From an uncultured Clostridia bacterium (GTDB lineage Bacteria > Bacillota > Clostridia > Oscillospirales > Acutalibacteraceae): 60,052 nucleotides of DNA. The DNA is taken from contig CALWVE010000013.1 of the NCBI GenBank assembly GCA_944384905.1, forward strand, positions 1 to 60,052, read 5' to 3'. Made by a program: the position numbers and the translations under genes. The notes under the pieces are model-generated. The model saw only the letters and a program-made list of their open reading frames with translations. It did not search any database and was not told where the DNA came from. Within the stretch, counting starts at the first letter, position 1, and the number at the start of each line of letters is the position of its first letter. Below, piece by piece: positions 25,902 through 33,600 of the stretch.

Positions 25902-27080
25902 TTAAATTCCGACAGCCTTTTCCATACCGGATTTATGAGATCTTTCCGCAAGGCGGCGTACCTGTGCAACAAAAGTTCCAGCCTGCTGGCGGGTTGTAAA
26001 TACGGACGGCGAAACCCGAACCGTACCTGTTTCAAGCGTTCCGAACGCTTGGTGCGCCTGCGGCGCGCAATGCAGTCCGCAGCGTACAGCAATTCCCCGC
26101 TCGGCCAGAGCAGCGCCGGTTTCTTCGCTGGCAAGCCCATCCAAATTAAAAGAAAGAACCGGCGCAAAATGACGTGCATCCGGCCGTGCAGTATAAAGCC
26201 GCACCCCCGGGATAGACGAAAGTCCGTCATAGATTCCGGTTAAAACGCCTATCTCCGCTCGATGAATCGCTTCGGGCGTTTTTTGAAGCACAAAATCAAG
26301 CCCGGCCGAAAGTCCGCAGATTCCCGGTACATTCTGTGTGCCGCTTTCAAAGCGATCGGGCAGGGTTTCGGGCTGTGTCAGGCTAACGGAAAGGCTTCCC
26401 GTTCCGCCTTCACAGAATGGGCGCAGGCGGTCACCCTTTTCCGTAATCAAAAACCCGGTACCCATGGGGCCGAACAACCCCTTATGCCCCGCCGCACAGA
26501 TAAAGTCGATGCCGTCTGTACGCAGACGCAAAGGCAATACGCCGGCAGACTGTGCCGCATCCACAGCAAAAAGAATATCATATGCATGCGCCAGCGCCGC
26601 CAGCCGCTCGACAGGCAAACGAATGCCGAACACATTGGAAGCATGGGTACAAATGATCAATTTCGTATTGGGCCGCAGGCTTTTCCGGAACGCATCTACC
26701 GTAGCATCCGGGTCGCCCGGCGTAACATGAGCCGCCGTCCAGGTAACTCCCTGTTCTCGCATTCCTTCGAGCGGGCGCATAACCGCGTTGTGTTCCAGAT
26801 CGGACACCACCACATGATCCCCGTTATGGAGCAGCCCTTTGAGCACGATATTGATGGCCTGTGTGCATCCGGGCGTAAAAATTACGTTTTCAGGTTCTCC
26901 GACATCAAAAAGCTGCGCCGCTTTGCGACGGCACAGATAAATCGCCCGGTCCGTTTCCATTGCCATGGCATACCCACTGCGTCCGGGGTTAGCTCCGCGG
27001 CGGTACAAAGCCTGTGTAACGGCATCCACCACATTTTTAGGCTTGGGATAAGTTGTTGCGGCATTATCCAGATAGATCAT
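25902..27080 (-). CDS. Class V aminotransferase / cysteine desulfurase-like protein
   Basis: This is a 392-residue fold-type I PLP enzyme related to NifS/SufS. It opens with MIYLDNAATTYPKP. The PLP lysine is in CAAGHKGLFGPMG near residue 200, and a cysteine in VRCGLHCAPQAH near 340 sits where desulfurases carry the persulfide cysteine. Members take sulfur or selenium from cysteine or selenocysteine. It overlaps by four bases the upstream gene for a DUF3343 protein, a family proposed as a Se/S carrier. That pairing suggests a dedicated selenium or sulfur transfer role rather than general Fe-S assembly, as no iscU or suf gene is nearby. Confidence 0.88.
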   Translation of the reverse strand: MIYLDNAATTYPKPKNVVDAVTQALYRRGANPGRSGYAMAMETDRAIYLCRRKAAQLFDVGEPENVIFTPGCTQAINIVLKGLLHNGDHVVVSDLEHNAVMRPLEGMREQGVTWTAAHVTPGDPDATVDAFRKSLRPNTKLIICTHASNVFGIRLPVERLAALAHAYDILFAVDAAQSAGVLPLRLRTDGIDFICAAGHKGLFGPMGTGFLITEKGDRLRPFCEGGTGSLSVSLTQPETLPDRFESGTQNVPGICGLSAGLDFVLQKTPEAIHRAEIGVLTGIYDGLSSIPGVRLYTARPDARHFAPVLSFNLDGLASEETGAALAERGIAVRCGLHCAPQAHQAFGTLETGTVRVSPSVFTTRQQAGTFVAQVRRLAERSHKSGMEKAVGI

Positions 27081-27310
27081 ATGCTATCCTTCTTTCGGCG
27101 CGCGGCACGGCTGAGAATCCGCACACCGTGCGAACGCAAAATTTCTTCGGCTTCATCCGTTTCTTCCGGAACATACACGCCGTATCCGCATCCCGTAGAC
27201 GGGGTTCGCGCTACACGTTCCACATAAGCCCGTATCCCATGAGACGCCAACAGGTCACGGCTTTTCATCGCATAGGTCACGGAGCTGACAACGATCACGG
27301 TATTTTCCAT
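27077..27310 (-). CDS. DUF3343 protein, putative Se/S carrier
   Basis: This is a 77-residue cytoplasmic protein of the DUF3343 family. It starts with a beta strand and helix typical of a ferredoxin-like fold (S-S-V-T-Y-A-M-K-S-R-D-L-L), then V-A-R-T-P-S-T-G-C-G-Y-G-V. The single cysteine in that motif is the conserved residue thought to carry sulfur or selenium. It ends with a basic tail. It overlaps the aminotransferase gene by four bases, so donor and acceptor would be made together. The role is inferred from family context, not proven. Confidence 0.8.
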   Translation of the reverse strand: MENTVIVVSSVTYAMKSRDLLASHGIRAYVERVARTPSTGCGYGVYVPEETDEAEEILRSHGVRILSRAARRKKDSI

Positions 27311-27377
27311 CTTCCCTCACTCCCATTCTTCGTTTTTAACAGTGTATGCGGCACGAACGCTTTTGGACAAACAAAGA

Positions 27378-27407
27378 AAAGACGGCCTGCATAAGCAAAC
27401 CGTCTTT
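27378..27407 (-). terminator. Intrinsic terminator after the GNAT gene
   Basis: A thirteen-base-pair stem (two wobbles) with a four-base loop is followed by TTTTCTTTG on the - strand, just behind the acetyltransferase stop codon. Confidence 0.8.
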
Positions 27408-27410
27408 CAA

Positions 27411-27938
27411 TCAGATATGAATCCAATACTTTTCCAACAACACATCTTCTCGAGATTCCCGAACAGTCCCGTCGTAAACACCGCCACTTCGCAGTATCGT
27501 CCGCCTGCTCCCCTCATTGTCCGCAAGGCAGGATACCATAACATCGTGAATCCCCAAAGATTTGCAGTATGGAAGCACGTTCTGTAACATCCAGGCCGCA
27601 TAACCCTTTCTTCGTTCAGACGGCCTTACCGAGTAACCTATGTGTCCGGCATAATTGCGCAAATAATCGCTGAGTTCATGCCGCACCTGAATGACCCCAA
27701 CCACTTTACCGTCGCTCTCCCTGACGCAGATAAACTGCGTGGCGGGGACCCAGTTCTTAGGGACTGTCTCCCATTTTTTGCAGCGTTCCACCTGCTCCAA
27801 CCAATCTTCGCAACGCTCGAATCTTTCAAGCGAACCGCAGCCGTCTAAGCTGTCCCCGCAATCAAGAAACTCCTGCCGAAAATTCTGTATCTCACAGCTA
27901 TATTCCATTGTGGGTTCAATAAGTTTTAACTTTTCCAT
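27411..27938 (-). CDS. GNAT family N-acetyltransferase
   Basis: This is a 175-residue acetyl-CoA-dependent transferase. The central strands V-I-Q-V-R-H-E-L and G-H-I-G-Y-S-V-R-P lead to the CoA-binding R-R-K-G-Y-A motif near residue 110, and a late N-E-G-S-R-R-T-I segment is typical of the fold. The layout fits YesJ/RimI-like acetyltransferases that act on small molecules or protein N termini; the substrate is unknown. GGGAGG lies seven bases before the ATG. It appears monocistronic with its own terminator. Confidence 0.85.
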   Translation of the reverse strand: MEKLKLIEPTMEYSCEIQNFRQEFLDCGDSLDGCGSLERFERCEDWLEQVERCKKWETVPKNWVPATQFICVRESDGKVVGVIQVRHELSDYLRNYAGHIGYSVRPSERRKGYAAWMLQNVLPYCKSLGIHDVMVSCLADNEGSRRTILRSGGVYDGTVRESREDVLLEKYWIHI

Positions 27939-27990
27939 CTCTACCTCCCGCTGACAGGCGACTTCCCATTGTTTTCACCCTATTTTGGAT

Positions 27991-29826
27991 TTATTGAGCT
28001 GAAAGTTCCGCCATAAAGCAGCACAACATATAATCACTTTCGCCGAACGACCGCCAATATCCTACATACAAATGGCCGTCGCGCTCAATCAGCCGCCAAC
28101 TAGTTTGCTCGCCTTGTTCATCCGCCACATACCAGTTGTTTGCTCCTGCGGCTGTTTCGAGAAAATATTGAACTTGTTCCCCTTCAAACGGCATTGCTAT
28201 GTCTGTCGGAGCCCGATCTCCCGAAACGGAGAAAGTATCGTCCGTTATCGTGACACGCAGGGAACGTACCCACGCGGAGTCAGGGATCATGCTGTACCAG
28301 GCGCCCCAATCTGCAAGTTTTATACCGGTATACGTTCCGGCCGGGAACGCAGGTTCTTCCGGCGGGTCGTAATAGCCGGCATCCAGCCGATACAAAGCGG
28401 CCGTATGTGCTGTTTCGCTGAGATAACCTTCTACCTTAGCCAGCAAAACCCGATTGTCTTTCGTCGTCATGATGCGCCACAAAACTGTATTGTCATCCGG
28501 TTCGGTAACCACATACACCTGATCGAGCACATCATACAAAGCGGAAGCATCAAAAGAGGAATCGAAATCGCTGACAAAAACTTCGCGATCCGATTTCCGC
28601 CCTTCTTTCAGCGTGCCCACCCGATGCCAAATGCCCTGTTCGGCATCGGCCCGATACAACACCAAATCTTCTGTAACGGAAAACCATTCGCCGGAAAACG
28701 TGTCCGCCGCCTGTTCGCCATAAGCTTCGTACACAGCCCCGAACGAACGTCCCCGCAGCAAAGCGGCCGATTCTTTCGCGTTGGTGAGCAAAGTACCGCA
28801 AAGCAACACACAAATCACCAAAGCAGGGACAATCAGCACGCGCAGCGGCTTTTTCCAGCGCAGAACCGAGCGAACCCGGTCGCGTGTATAGTTTTCGCCA
28901 AACGCGATCTGCACGACCGAAACCATCCGGCGGCGCGTGGAGAAATCGACGAGCGCTTCGCTGTAGTCAGCTTTTACATTCTCGCCCATCCGCTGCAAAA
29001 CACGCGCATCGCACGCCAATTCCAGATCTTCCAGAAAAACGCTGTAGAGCATCCAAAGAAAATAATGATACCAATAAACGCTCATCATCAGATAGCCCAG
29101 CAGCTTCCAAACGGCGTCACCGTGTCGCAGGTGTTCTTCCTCGTGGCACAAAACAAACGCCCGCTGTTTTTCGCTCAGGCCGAACGGCAAAATGATTCTG
29201 GGGCGGAAAATACCCACCAGGCATGGCGTTTTGACGCGGTCTGAAAGCCAGACATTCAGATGCGGCGGCGCCTGATCATCCCGCACGGCAAAACGCAGAC
29301 GGTGCAGCAGCAGTCCGTAAGAAATCAGGCCGAACAGCCAGAAAGCCAAAACGCCAACCGCCCATATAACCGCAAGCACCGGCACCACGGTATCATACGC
29401 GCGCTGGGCCGGCAGAATATTCCCGTTTTCATCACGCGTATAGAAAACCGCCCGCCAGCCAAATTCGGTGGTTTCGGGTTCTACGCCGGCATCCACAATC
29501 TCCTGAAATTCATTCCGTCCGCCCGGCACATCGACTGCGACCTCAAAATCGCCGTGCAAACTCTCACGCAAAGAACCGGACATCGTTTGAGCCGCGTCTT
29601 CCAGAATCGGAATGTTCATCACACTGACCGGCGACACCGGCAGCACAGGCGTCAGCATCCGCACGGCTACCAGCAGCCACAGCAGCCCGGGAATACATTG
29701 CGGCACGCGAATGCGGCGCAGCAGCATCACAACCAAAACCACCACGAACGCGACAATCAGCACGGACCCGCTCATTTCAAAAGTGGTGAGAAACGCTTCC
29801 CGCAAAAAAGAAAGCAACCAGTCCAT
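27991..29826 (-). CDS. BlaR1/MecR1-type M56 membrane metallopeptidase with atypical sensor domain
   Basis: This is a 611-residue sensor protease. Four hydrophobic segments and the cytoplasmic zinc protease motif CHEEEHLRHGD (near residue 230) identify the M56 family, which cleaves or inactivates a BlaI partner once the outer domain senses a signal. After the last membrane helix (about residue 345) there are ~260 residues outside the cell. They contain no penicillin-binding S-x-x-K/S-x-N set, so this is not a beta-lactam receptor of the usual kind. It starts three bases after the BlaI-type gene and forms an operon with it. No beta-lactamase gene is nearby; the ligand is unknown. Confidence 0.87.
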   Translation of the reverse strand: MDWLLSFLREAFLTTFEMSGSVLIVAFVVVLVVMLLRRIRVPQCIPGLLWLLVAVRMLTPVLPVSPVSVMNIPILEDAAQTMSGSLRESLHGDFEVAVDVPGGRNEFQEIVDAGVEPETTEFGWRAVFYTRDENGNILPAQRAYDTVVPVLAVIWAVGVLAFWLFGLISYGLLLHRLRFAVRDDQAPPHLNVWLSDRVKTPCLVGIFRPRIILPFGLSEKQRAFVLCHEEEHLRHGDAVWKLLGYLMMSVYWYHYFLWMLYSVFLEDLELACDARVLQRMGENVKADYSEALVDFSTRRRMVSVVQIAFGENYTRDRVRSVLRWKKPLRVLIVPALVICVLLCGTLLTNAKESAALLRGRSFGAVYEAYGEQAADTFSGEWFSVTEDLVLYRADAEQGIWHRVGTLKEGRKSDREVFVSDFDSSFDASALYDVLDQVYVVTEPDDNTVLWRIMTTKDNRVLLAKVEGYLSETAHTAALYRLDAGYYDPPEEPAFPAGTYTGIKLADWGAWYSMIPDSAWVRSLRVTITDDTFSVSGDRAPTDIAMPFEGEQVQYFLETAAGANNWYVADEQGEQTSWRLIERDGHLYVGYWRSFGESDYMLCCFMAELSAQ

Positions 29827-29828
29827 TG

Positions 29829-30194
29829 TCAGCCCTCCTTCCGGTAACGGTCGATTAGGGCACGAATTTCATCGGCCTCTTCTTCGCTGAGCTCTCTCCC
29901 CTGGGTAAAAGCCACTACAAACGATGACAGCGAACCCGCAAACGCGCGGTCTACAATCGATTCGCTTTCGAACGTCTGCACTTCGGCTTTTGAAACCAGC
30001 GAATGTACCGTTGCGTTCGCATTCACCAAAAAACCCTTTTCACCCAGTTTTTTCAAAACAGTATAGGTCGTGGCTTTTTTCCAGCCCAGCTTTTCGGCAC
30101 ACAATTTCACCAGCGTGCCGCTCGAAACCGGCTCGTTTTCCCATACCACGCACATAAAGCGATATTCGCTCTCGCAAAGCTTCGGATTTTCCAT
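29829..30194 (-). CDS. BlaI/MecI/CopY family transcriptional repressor
   Basis: This is a 121-residue winged-helix repressor. The recognition region G-W-K-K-A-T-T-Y-T-V-L-K-K-L-G-E-K-G and the C-terminal dimerisation helices (E-E-E-A-D-E-I-R-A-L-I-D-R-Y) are typical. The start is moved to the ATG at 30194, with GGGAGG seven bases upstream; the longer frame would run through that site and the operator. Two matching inverted repeats just upstream are its likely binding sites, overlapping its own promoter, so it represses its own operon. It is coupled to the M56 protease that presumably inactivates it. Confidence 0.92.
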   Translation of the reverse strand: MENPKLCESEYRFMCVVWENEPVSSGTLVKLCAEKLGWKKATTYTVLKKLGEKGFLVNANATVHSLVSKAEVQTFESESIVDRAFAGSLSSFVVAFTQGRELSEEEADEIRALIDRYRKEG

Positions 30195-30210
30195 TTTTAC
30201 ACCTCCCGAT

Positions 30211-30254
30211 GGTCTATTACTATAGACCACACCCTGAGTCTATAACAATAGACC
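30211..30254. promoter_or_regulatory. Two BlaI-type operators
   Basis: GGTCTATTACTATAGACC (30211-30228) and GTCTATAACAATAGACC (30238-30254) are inverted repeats with the same half-site GTCTAT, a four-base centre each, and centres 26 bases apart. They cover the -10 region and the 5' leader of the BlaI-type gene. The similarity of the two sites and their place leave little doubt they are operators. Confidence 0.88.
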
Positions 30255-30265
30255 AAGTTTGTCAA
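30237..30265 (-). promoter_or_regulatory. Promoter of the BlaI/BlaR1-type operon
   Basis: On the - strand, TTGACA (30265-30260) and TAGACT (30242-30237) are separated by 17 bases. The upstream operator overlaps the -10 element and spacer, so repressor binding would block polymerase. Confidence 0.7.
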
Positions 30266-30293
30266 GCGCTTTTACAAATTTTGATCTTGCCTA

Positions 30294-30334
30294 TTGACAA
30301 AGCTGTATCTACTGTATATACTGTAGCTATACAG
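30294..30334 (+). promoter_or_regulatory. Promoter and operator of the YtrA-type regulator and ABC genes
   Basis: TTGACA (30294-30299) and TATACT (30317-30322) are 17 bases apart, a near-perfect promoter. The inverted repeat CTGTA-GCTA-TACAG (30321-30334) overlaps the -10 and start site, and further ACTGT copies flank it. This fits autorepression by the GntR/YtrA protein encoded just downstream. Confidence 0.82.
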
Positions 30335-30353
30335 TTAACTGTGAGGTGATGGC

Positions 30354-30728
30354 GTGACCATTTTAATCGATAACAAAAGCGGCACACCGATCTACGATCA
30401 GATTTACACGCAGATCAAAAATCAGATCATCAGCGGAGATTTAAAAGAAGATGAAGCACTCCCCTCCATCCGCAATCTGGCCAAAGACCTGCGGATCAGC
30501 GTAATCACAACCAAACGCGCCTATGACGAGCTGGAACGCGAAGGATTTATCTACACGCTTCCCGCCAAAGGCTGTTTTGTAGCCCGCAAAAATGTAGAAC
30601 TGCTGCGGGAAGAAACCCTGAAGCAGATCGAAGCGCACATGCAGAAAATCACACAGCTTGCAGCCGCCTGCAAACTCAGTAAGGAAGAACTGCTCGACCT
30701 ATTCCGATTTATTTTGGAGGAGTCATAA
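30354..30728 (+). CDS. GntR family (YtrA subfamily) transcriptional regulator
   Basis: This is a 124-residue repressor. The winged-helix DNA-binding domain (residues 8-75) has PIYDQIYTQIKNQIISGDLK, then LPSIRNLAKDLRIS and the recognition helix V-I-T-T-K-R-A-Y-D-E-L-E-R-E-G-F. The short C-terminal helical tail is the mark of the YtrA subfamily, whose members control adjacent ABC transporters. The start is GTG with GAGGTGATG ahead of it; no ATG is in frame nearby. Its stop codon shares a base with the ABC ATPase start, so the three genes form one coupled operon. Confidence 0.92.
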   Translation: MTILIDNKSGTPIYDQIYTQIKNQIISGDLKEDEALPSIRNLAKDLRISVITTKRAYDELEREGFIYTLPAKGCFVARKNVELLREETLKQIEAHMQKITQLAAACKLSKEELLDLFRFILEES

Positions 30729-31570
30729 TGAACGCACTCGAAATCAGAAACCTGACAAAAACTTATCCCGGATTCCGGCTTCAGAATCTGAATCTCACGC
30801 TGCCCAGCGGCTGTATTCTGGGGCTGGTGGGCGAAAACGGCGCCGGAAAAAGCACCACGATCAAGCTGATTCTGGATATGATCCGTAAAGACAGCGGCAC
30901 GATCACGCTTTTCGGACAGGACAACCAAAAAAACACGGTACTTACCAAACAGGATATCGGCGTGGTGCTGGACGAAGTAGGCATTCCGCAGTTTATGACC
31001 GCCGGACAGATCGCCAACATCATGCGCCATACATTCAAAAACTGGGACGACGCTTTGTTTAAGGATTATCTGAAAAAACTCGCTTTGCCTGCCGACAAAG
31101 CGTTCAAAGACTTTTCCCGGGGAATGAAAATGAAAATGGGAATTGCCGTTGCGCTAGCACATCATCCCAAGCTGCTGATTCTCGACGAAGCTACGTCCGG
31201 ATTAGACCCGGTTGTACGCGACGAAGTGGTGGAGATGTTTGGCGAATTCACCCGCGACGAAAACCACGCCGTGCTGATTTCTTCCCACATCGTAAGCGAT
31301 CTTGAAAAAATCTGTGATTATATCGCTTTCCTCCACCAAGGCCAGCTGCTTTTATGCGAGGAAAAAGATGTTTTGCTCGAAGAATACGGATTGGTTCAGT
31401 GTTCGAAAGAGCAGCTCGAAGAACTGGACGCCGACGCTATCAAAGGGAAAAAGGTTTCCCCTTACGGTGTACAGGCGCTGGTAAAACGCGACGCTGTTCC
31501 GGCCGGATTCCCGGTTTCACCCGTCAGCATGGAAGAACTGTTCATCTTTATGGTAAAGGAGCGTGCCTGA
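30728..31570 (+). CDS. ABC transporter ATP-binding protein
   Basis: This is a 280-residue ATPase for an ABC-2 exporter. Walker A GENGAGKSTT is near residue 36, the signature-like FSRGMKMKMG near 130, Walker B LLILDEATSGLDP near 155, and the H-loop SSHIVSD near 190. All are intact. The shortened C-terminal domain is usual for the YtrB/EcsA-like group. It starts on the last base of the regulator gene and is followed almost immediately by its permease. The transported substrate is unknown; YtrA-linked systems often respond to cell-envelope antibiotics. Confidence 0.93.
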   Translation: MNALEIRNLTKTYPGFRLQNLNLTLPSGCILGLVGENGAGKSTTIKLILDMIRKDSGTITLFGQDNQKNTVLTKQDIGVVLDEVGIPQFMTAGQIANIMRHTFKNWDDALFKDYLKKLALPADKAFKDFSRGMKMKMGIAVALAHHPKLLILDEATSGLDPVVRDEVVEMFGEFTRDENHAVLISSHIVSDLEKICDYIAFLHQGQLLLCEEKDVLLEEYGLVQCSKEQLEELDADAIKGKKVSPYGVQALVKRDAVPAGFPVSPVSMEELFIFMVKERA

Positions 31571-31571
31571 T

Positions 31572-32195
31572 ATGAAAGGTCTGTTGCTGAAAGAATTCTA
31601 CATGACGGCAAAATACTGCCGGCCTTTTCTTTTGATCGTTATTGTCTTTCTGGCTGTTTCGTTTTTCGGCGATGATAATATTTTCTTTATTCTTTATCCG
31701 GTTTTGATTTCCAGCATGATCCCCGTCACGCTGATGTCCTACGACGAACACGACAAATGGACGCTATACAGTGCCACGCTCCCCTATACCCGCAGTCAGC
31801 TTGTTTCTTCGAAATATCTCATCGGATTGATTTTCGGAGCGGCGGCTTATGTGATTTCCATAGCGGCGACGATTGTCCGTATGCAGCTCAACGGGTATTT
31901 TTCGCTCGATTCTTTATTGGGGATGGCAGTGATTCTTTTAGCCTTGGGAATGCTGGCGCCCACGCTTTTGCTGCCGCTGGTTTTTAAATTCGGTACAGAG
32001 AAAGGACGAATCGCCTTTTATGTGATGATCGGCCTGATGACCGCAGGCGGAACGATTGCAGCCGGATTGGGTTTGCAGTTTGCCCTGCCCGTCGGCGGAG
32101 TTTGGATTTTGGCCGCTGTTGTCTTGATAATTGTCTTACTTTATGTGCTTTCGTGGCGGCTTTCGATCGTGTTTTACCGCAAAAGAGAGCTGTAA
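31572..32195 (+). CDS. ABC-2 type transporter permease
   Basis: This is a 207-residue membrane protein with six hydrophobic segments (for example F-L-L-I-V-I-V-F-L-A-V-S-F-F and I-L-A-A-V-V-L-I-I-V-L-L-Y-V-L). It has the cytoplasmic Y-D-E-H-D-K-W stretch seen in this exporter family. It pairs with the preceding ATPase and would work as a homodimer. A GTG three codons earlier lies too close to AAAGGAG, so the ATG at 31572 is chosen. A strong bidirectional terminator follows. Confidence 0.88.
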   Translation: MKGLLLKEFYMTAKYCRPFLLIVIVFLAVSFFGDDNIFFILYPVLISSMIPVTLMSYDEHDKWTLYSATLPYTRSQLVSSKYLIGLIFGAAAYVISIAATIVRMQLNGYFSLDSLLGMAVILLALGMLAPTLLLPLVFKFGTEKGRIAFYVMIGLMTAGGTIAAGLGLQFALPVGGVWILAAVVLIIVLLYVLSWRLSIVFYRKREL

Positions 32196-32200
32196 GAAAA

Positions 32201-32230
32201 AGAGGACTTTGGATTTTTCCAAAGTCCTCT
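32201..32230. terminator. Bidirectional intrinsic terminator
   Basis: A perfect 13-base-pair stem (arms 32201-32213 and 32218-32230) with a TTTT loop is flanked by T tracts on both strands. It serves the ABC operon from the left and the GH172 gene from the right. Confidence 0.92.
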
Positions 32231-32244
32231 TTTTTATCAAGTTC

Positions 32245-33354
32245 TCAATCATCAGGATTGTTTTCGCGCGGCAACCGCTGTTCAACCGGCAAAAGCGTAG
32301 GATAATAGCGATGCGGTTCAATTTGATACCAATAAGCCGTAGAAGAATAATCATGTGAAAGATTATTGGCATGTCCGTGTTCAATAGAAAAACGAATCGA
32401 TTTGCGGAAGCGAATAGGATCAGTTATATGGAACCGATACATGGAGTTTTTTCCGCTCCAGGCCCAGCCGTTTTTCGGCGCATCGTGCCCGTAAAGCGTA
32501 AGCCCTGAGAACAGCGATTGATATTCGGTTCGTGGACAGAAAGCCGTACAGAAATAATCTTCCGTCCCGGTACCATGGATAGCGGGCGGCCATGCTTCGC
32601 CATCGATAAAGAACATGTCATCGCCTTCCCCATACCAATCGTTTGTCTGCCGCTCAAAACAATCGATATTCAGATTGCAGCCGACATATTGACCGCAGCC
32701 CTCTGCTTCCAGAATGACGTAGTTATCGTCGCCCGTGCAATTGGGCACTTTCCAAGTGTGATCGCGCAGATACTGAAGAACCTGACTTTCATCCTGATGA
32801 ATCTCGGGATTGCTTCCCTAGCCCTTCGTTGGATTTTCTCTTCGCCATTGTGCATGGAACCGGCCTGTATTTTCGGGAAGTGTTTCGTATTCTTCGTAAT
32901 CGATATACCAGAAGAACATCAGCGGCCCTGTGCATTCATTGGTAACCGTTACACGGGCTCTGGAAGAAAACGGCATGGGGAAATAGCAATTAAATCCTTT
33001 TCCGTTTTCCGGATTCATAGAAAGCGGAAGCGAAGCAAATGTTTTGATTACGCCATGCCCAATTCCGAAAAAATCGCCGATCGGCACTTCTACACTGGGC
33101 GTTTCCTCGTCATCCCAGTACATGCGCAAAACAATTTTCCGCGCATAATACCGGTCGTCACTTTTCATCGTCATCCAGATGTGACGAATAATTCCGCACG
33201 AACGAATGTCCGCAATCACAGCTTCTTCTCCCGGCGGAATGATGATGTTATCTTTGTTTCCGCCTGTGACGTCAAAGCTGGAGCATCGCTTGGTTGTGCA
33301 GTTTTTTACCGCAAACAAAGTATCCAGACCATTGCCTTCATAAGAAAAATCCAT
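32245..33354 (-). pseudogene. GH172 (DUF2961) glycoside hydrolase interrupted by an in-frame TAG
   Basis: The DUF2961 family includes glycosidases acting on fructofuranose and arabinofuranose linkages (GH172). The N-terminal piece (33354 to 32821) ends R-E-N-P-T-K-G and meets TAG at 32820-32818. The same frame then continues with G-S-N-P-E-I-H-Q-D-E and remains open to 32245, giving about 368 residues in total, normal for the family. The downstream part holds the E-G-D-D-M-F-F-I-D-G and H-G-T-G-T-E-D-Y-F active-site region. A single TGG to TAG change would explain it. Promoter, GGGAGG ribosome site and terminator are all intact, so the break looks recent. Confidence 0.85.
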
Positions 33355-33460
33355 CTTGAACCCTCCCCACATTTTGTTGGCTCTCTAAAATAAAACCAAT
33401 CAGATTTCAAAATGCATCCCAACTGTTGTTATGTTGGCTCTTTTGCATTTTGTTTGAGTA

Positions 33461-33489
33461 AGTATAAAGCAGCTATTATGATTTGTCAA
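33461..33489 (-). promoter_or_regulatory. Promoter of the GH172 gene, followed by repeats in the leader
   Basis: On the - strand, TTGACA (33489-33484) and TATACT (33466-33461) are 17 bases apart. The ~100-base leader contains an inverted repeat CAAAATGCA/TGCATTTTG (33408-33452) and a ten-base direct repeat TGTTGGCTCT (33375-33384 and 33432-33441, + strand), which look like regulator sites. The rest of the 33.36-33.57 kb gap shows nothing else. Confidence 0.75.
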
Positions 33490-33566
33490 CATGCTCAAGC
33501 TTGCATTTTTGCAGTTTTTAGCGGGATTTTTTGCCACTTCCCGTTGCCTCAAACAATTGGCAAAAA

Positions 33567-33595
33567 GCCGGGTATTCTAAAAAAGAATACCCGGC
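33567..33595 (-). terminator. Intrinsic terminator after the collagen-like gene
   Basis: A perfect twelve-base-pair stem with a five-base loop is followed by TTTTTG on the - strand, immediately behind the stop codon at 33601. Confidence 0.9.
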
Positions 33596-33600
33596 ATCTT

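Noticed and set aside
27991..30230. Beta-lactam resistance locus
   Set aside because: BlaI and an M56 protease are present, but there is no penicillin-binding sensor domain and no beta-lactamase or PBP2a gene.
32818..32820. TAG recoding (pyrrolysine) in the GH172 gene
   Set aside because: No pyl genes or downstream recoding structure are visible, and the family is not known to use pyrrolysine; a nonsense mutation is simpler.
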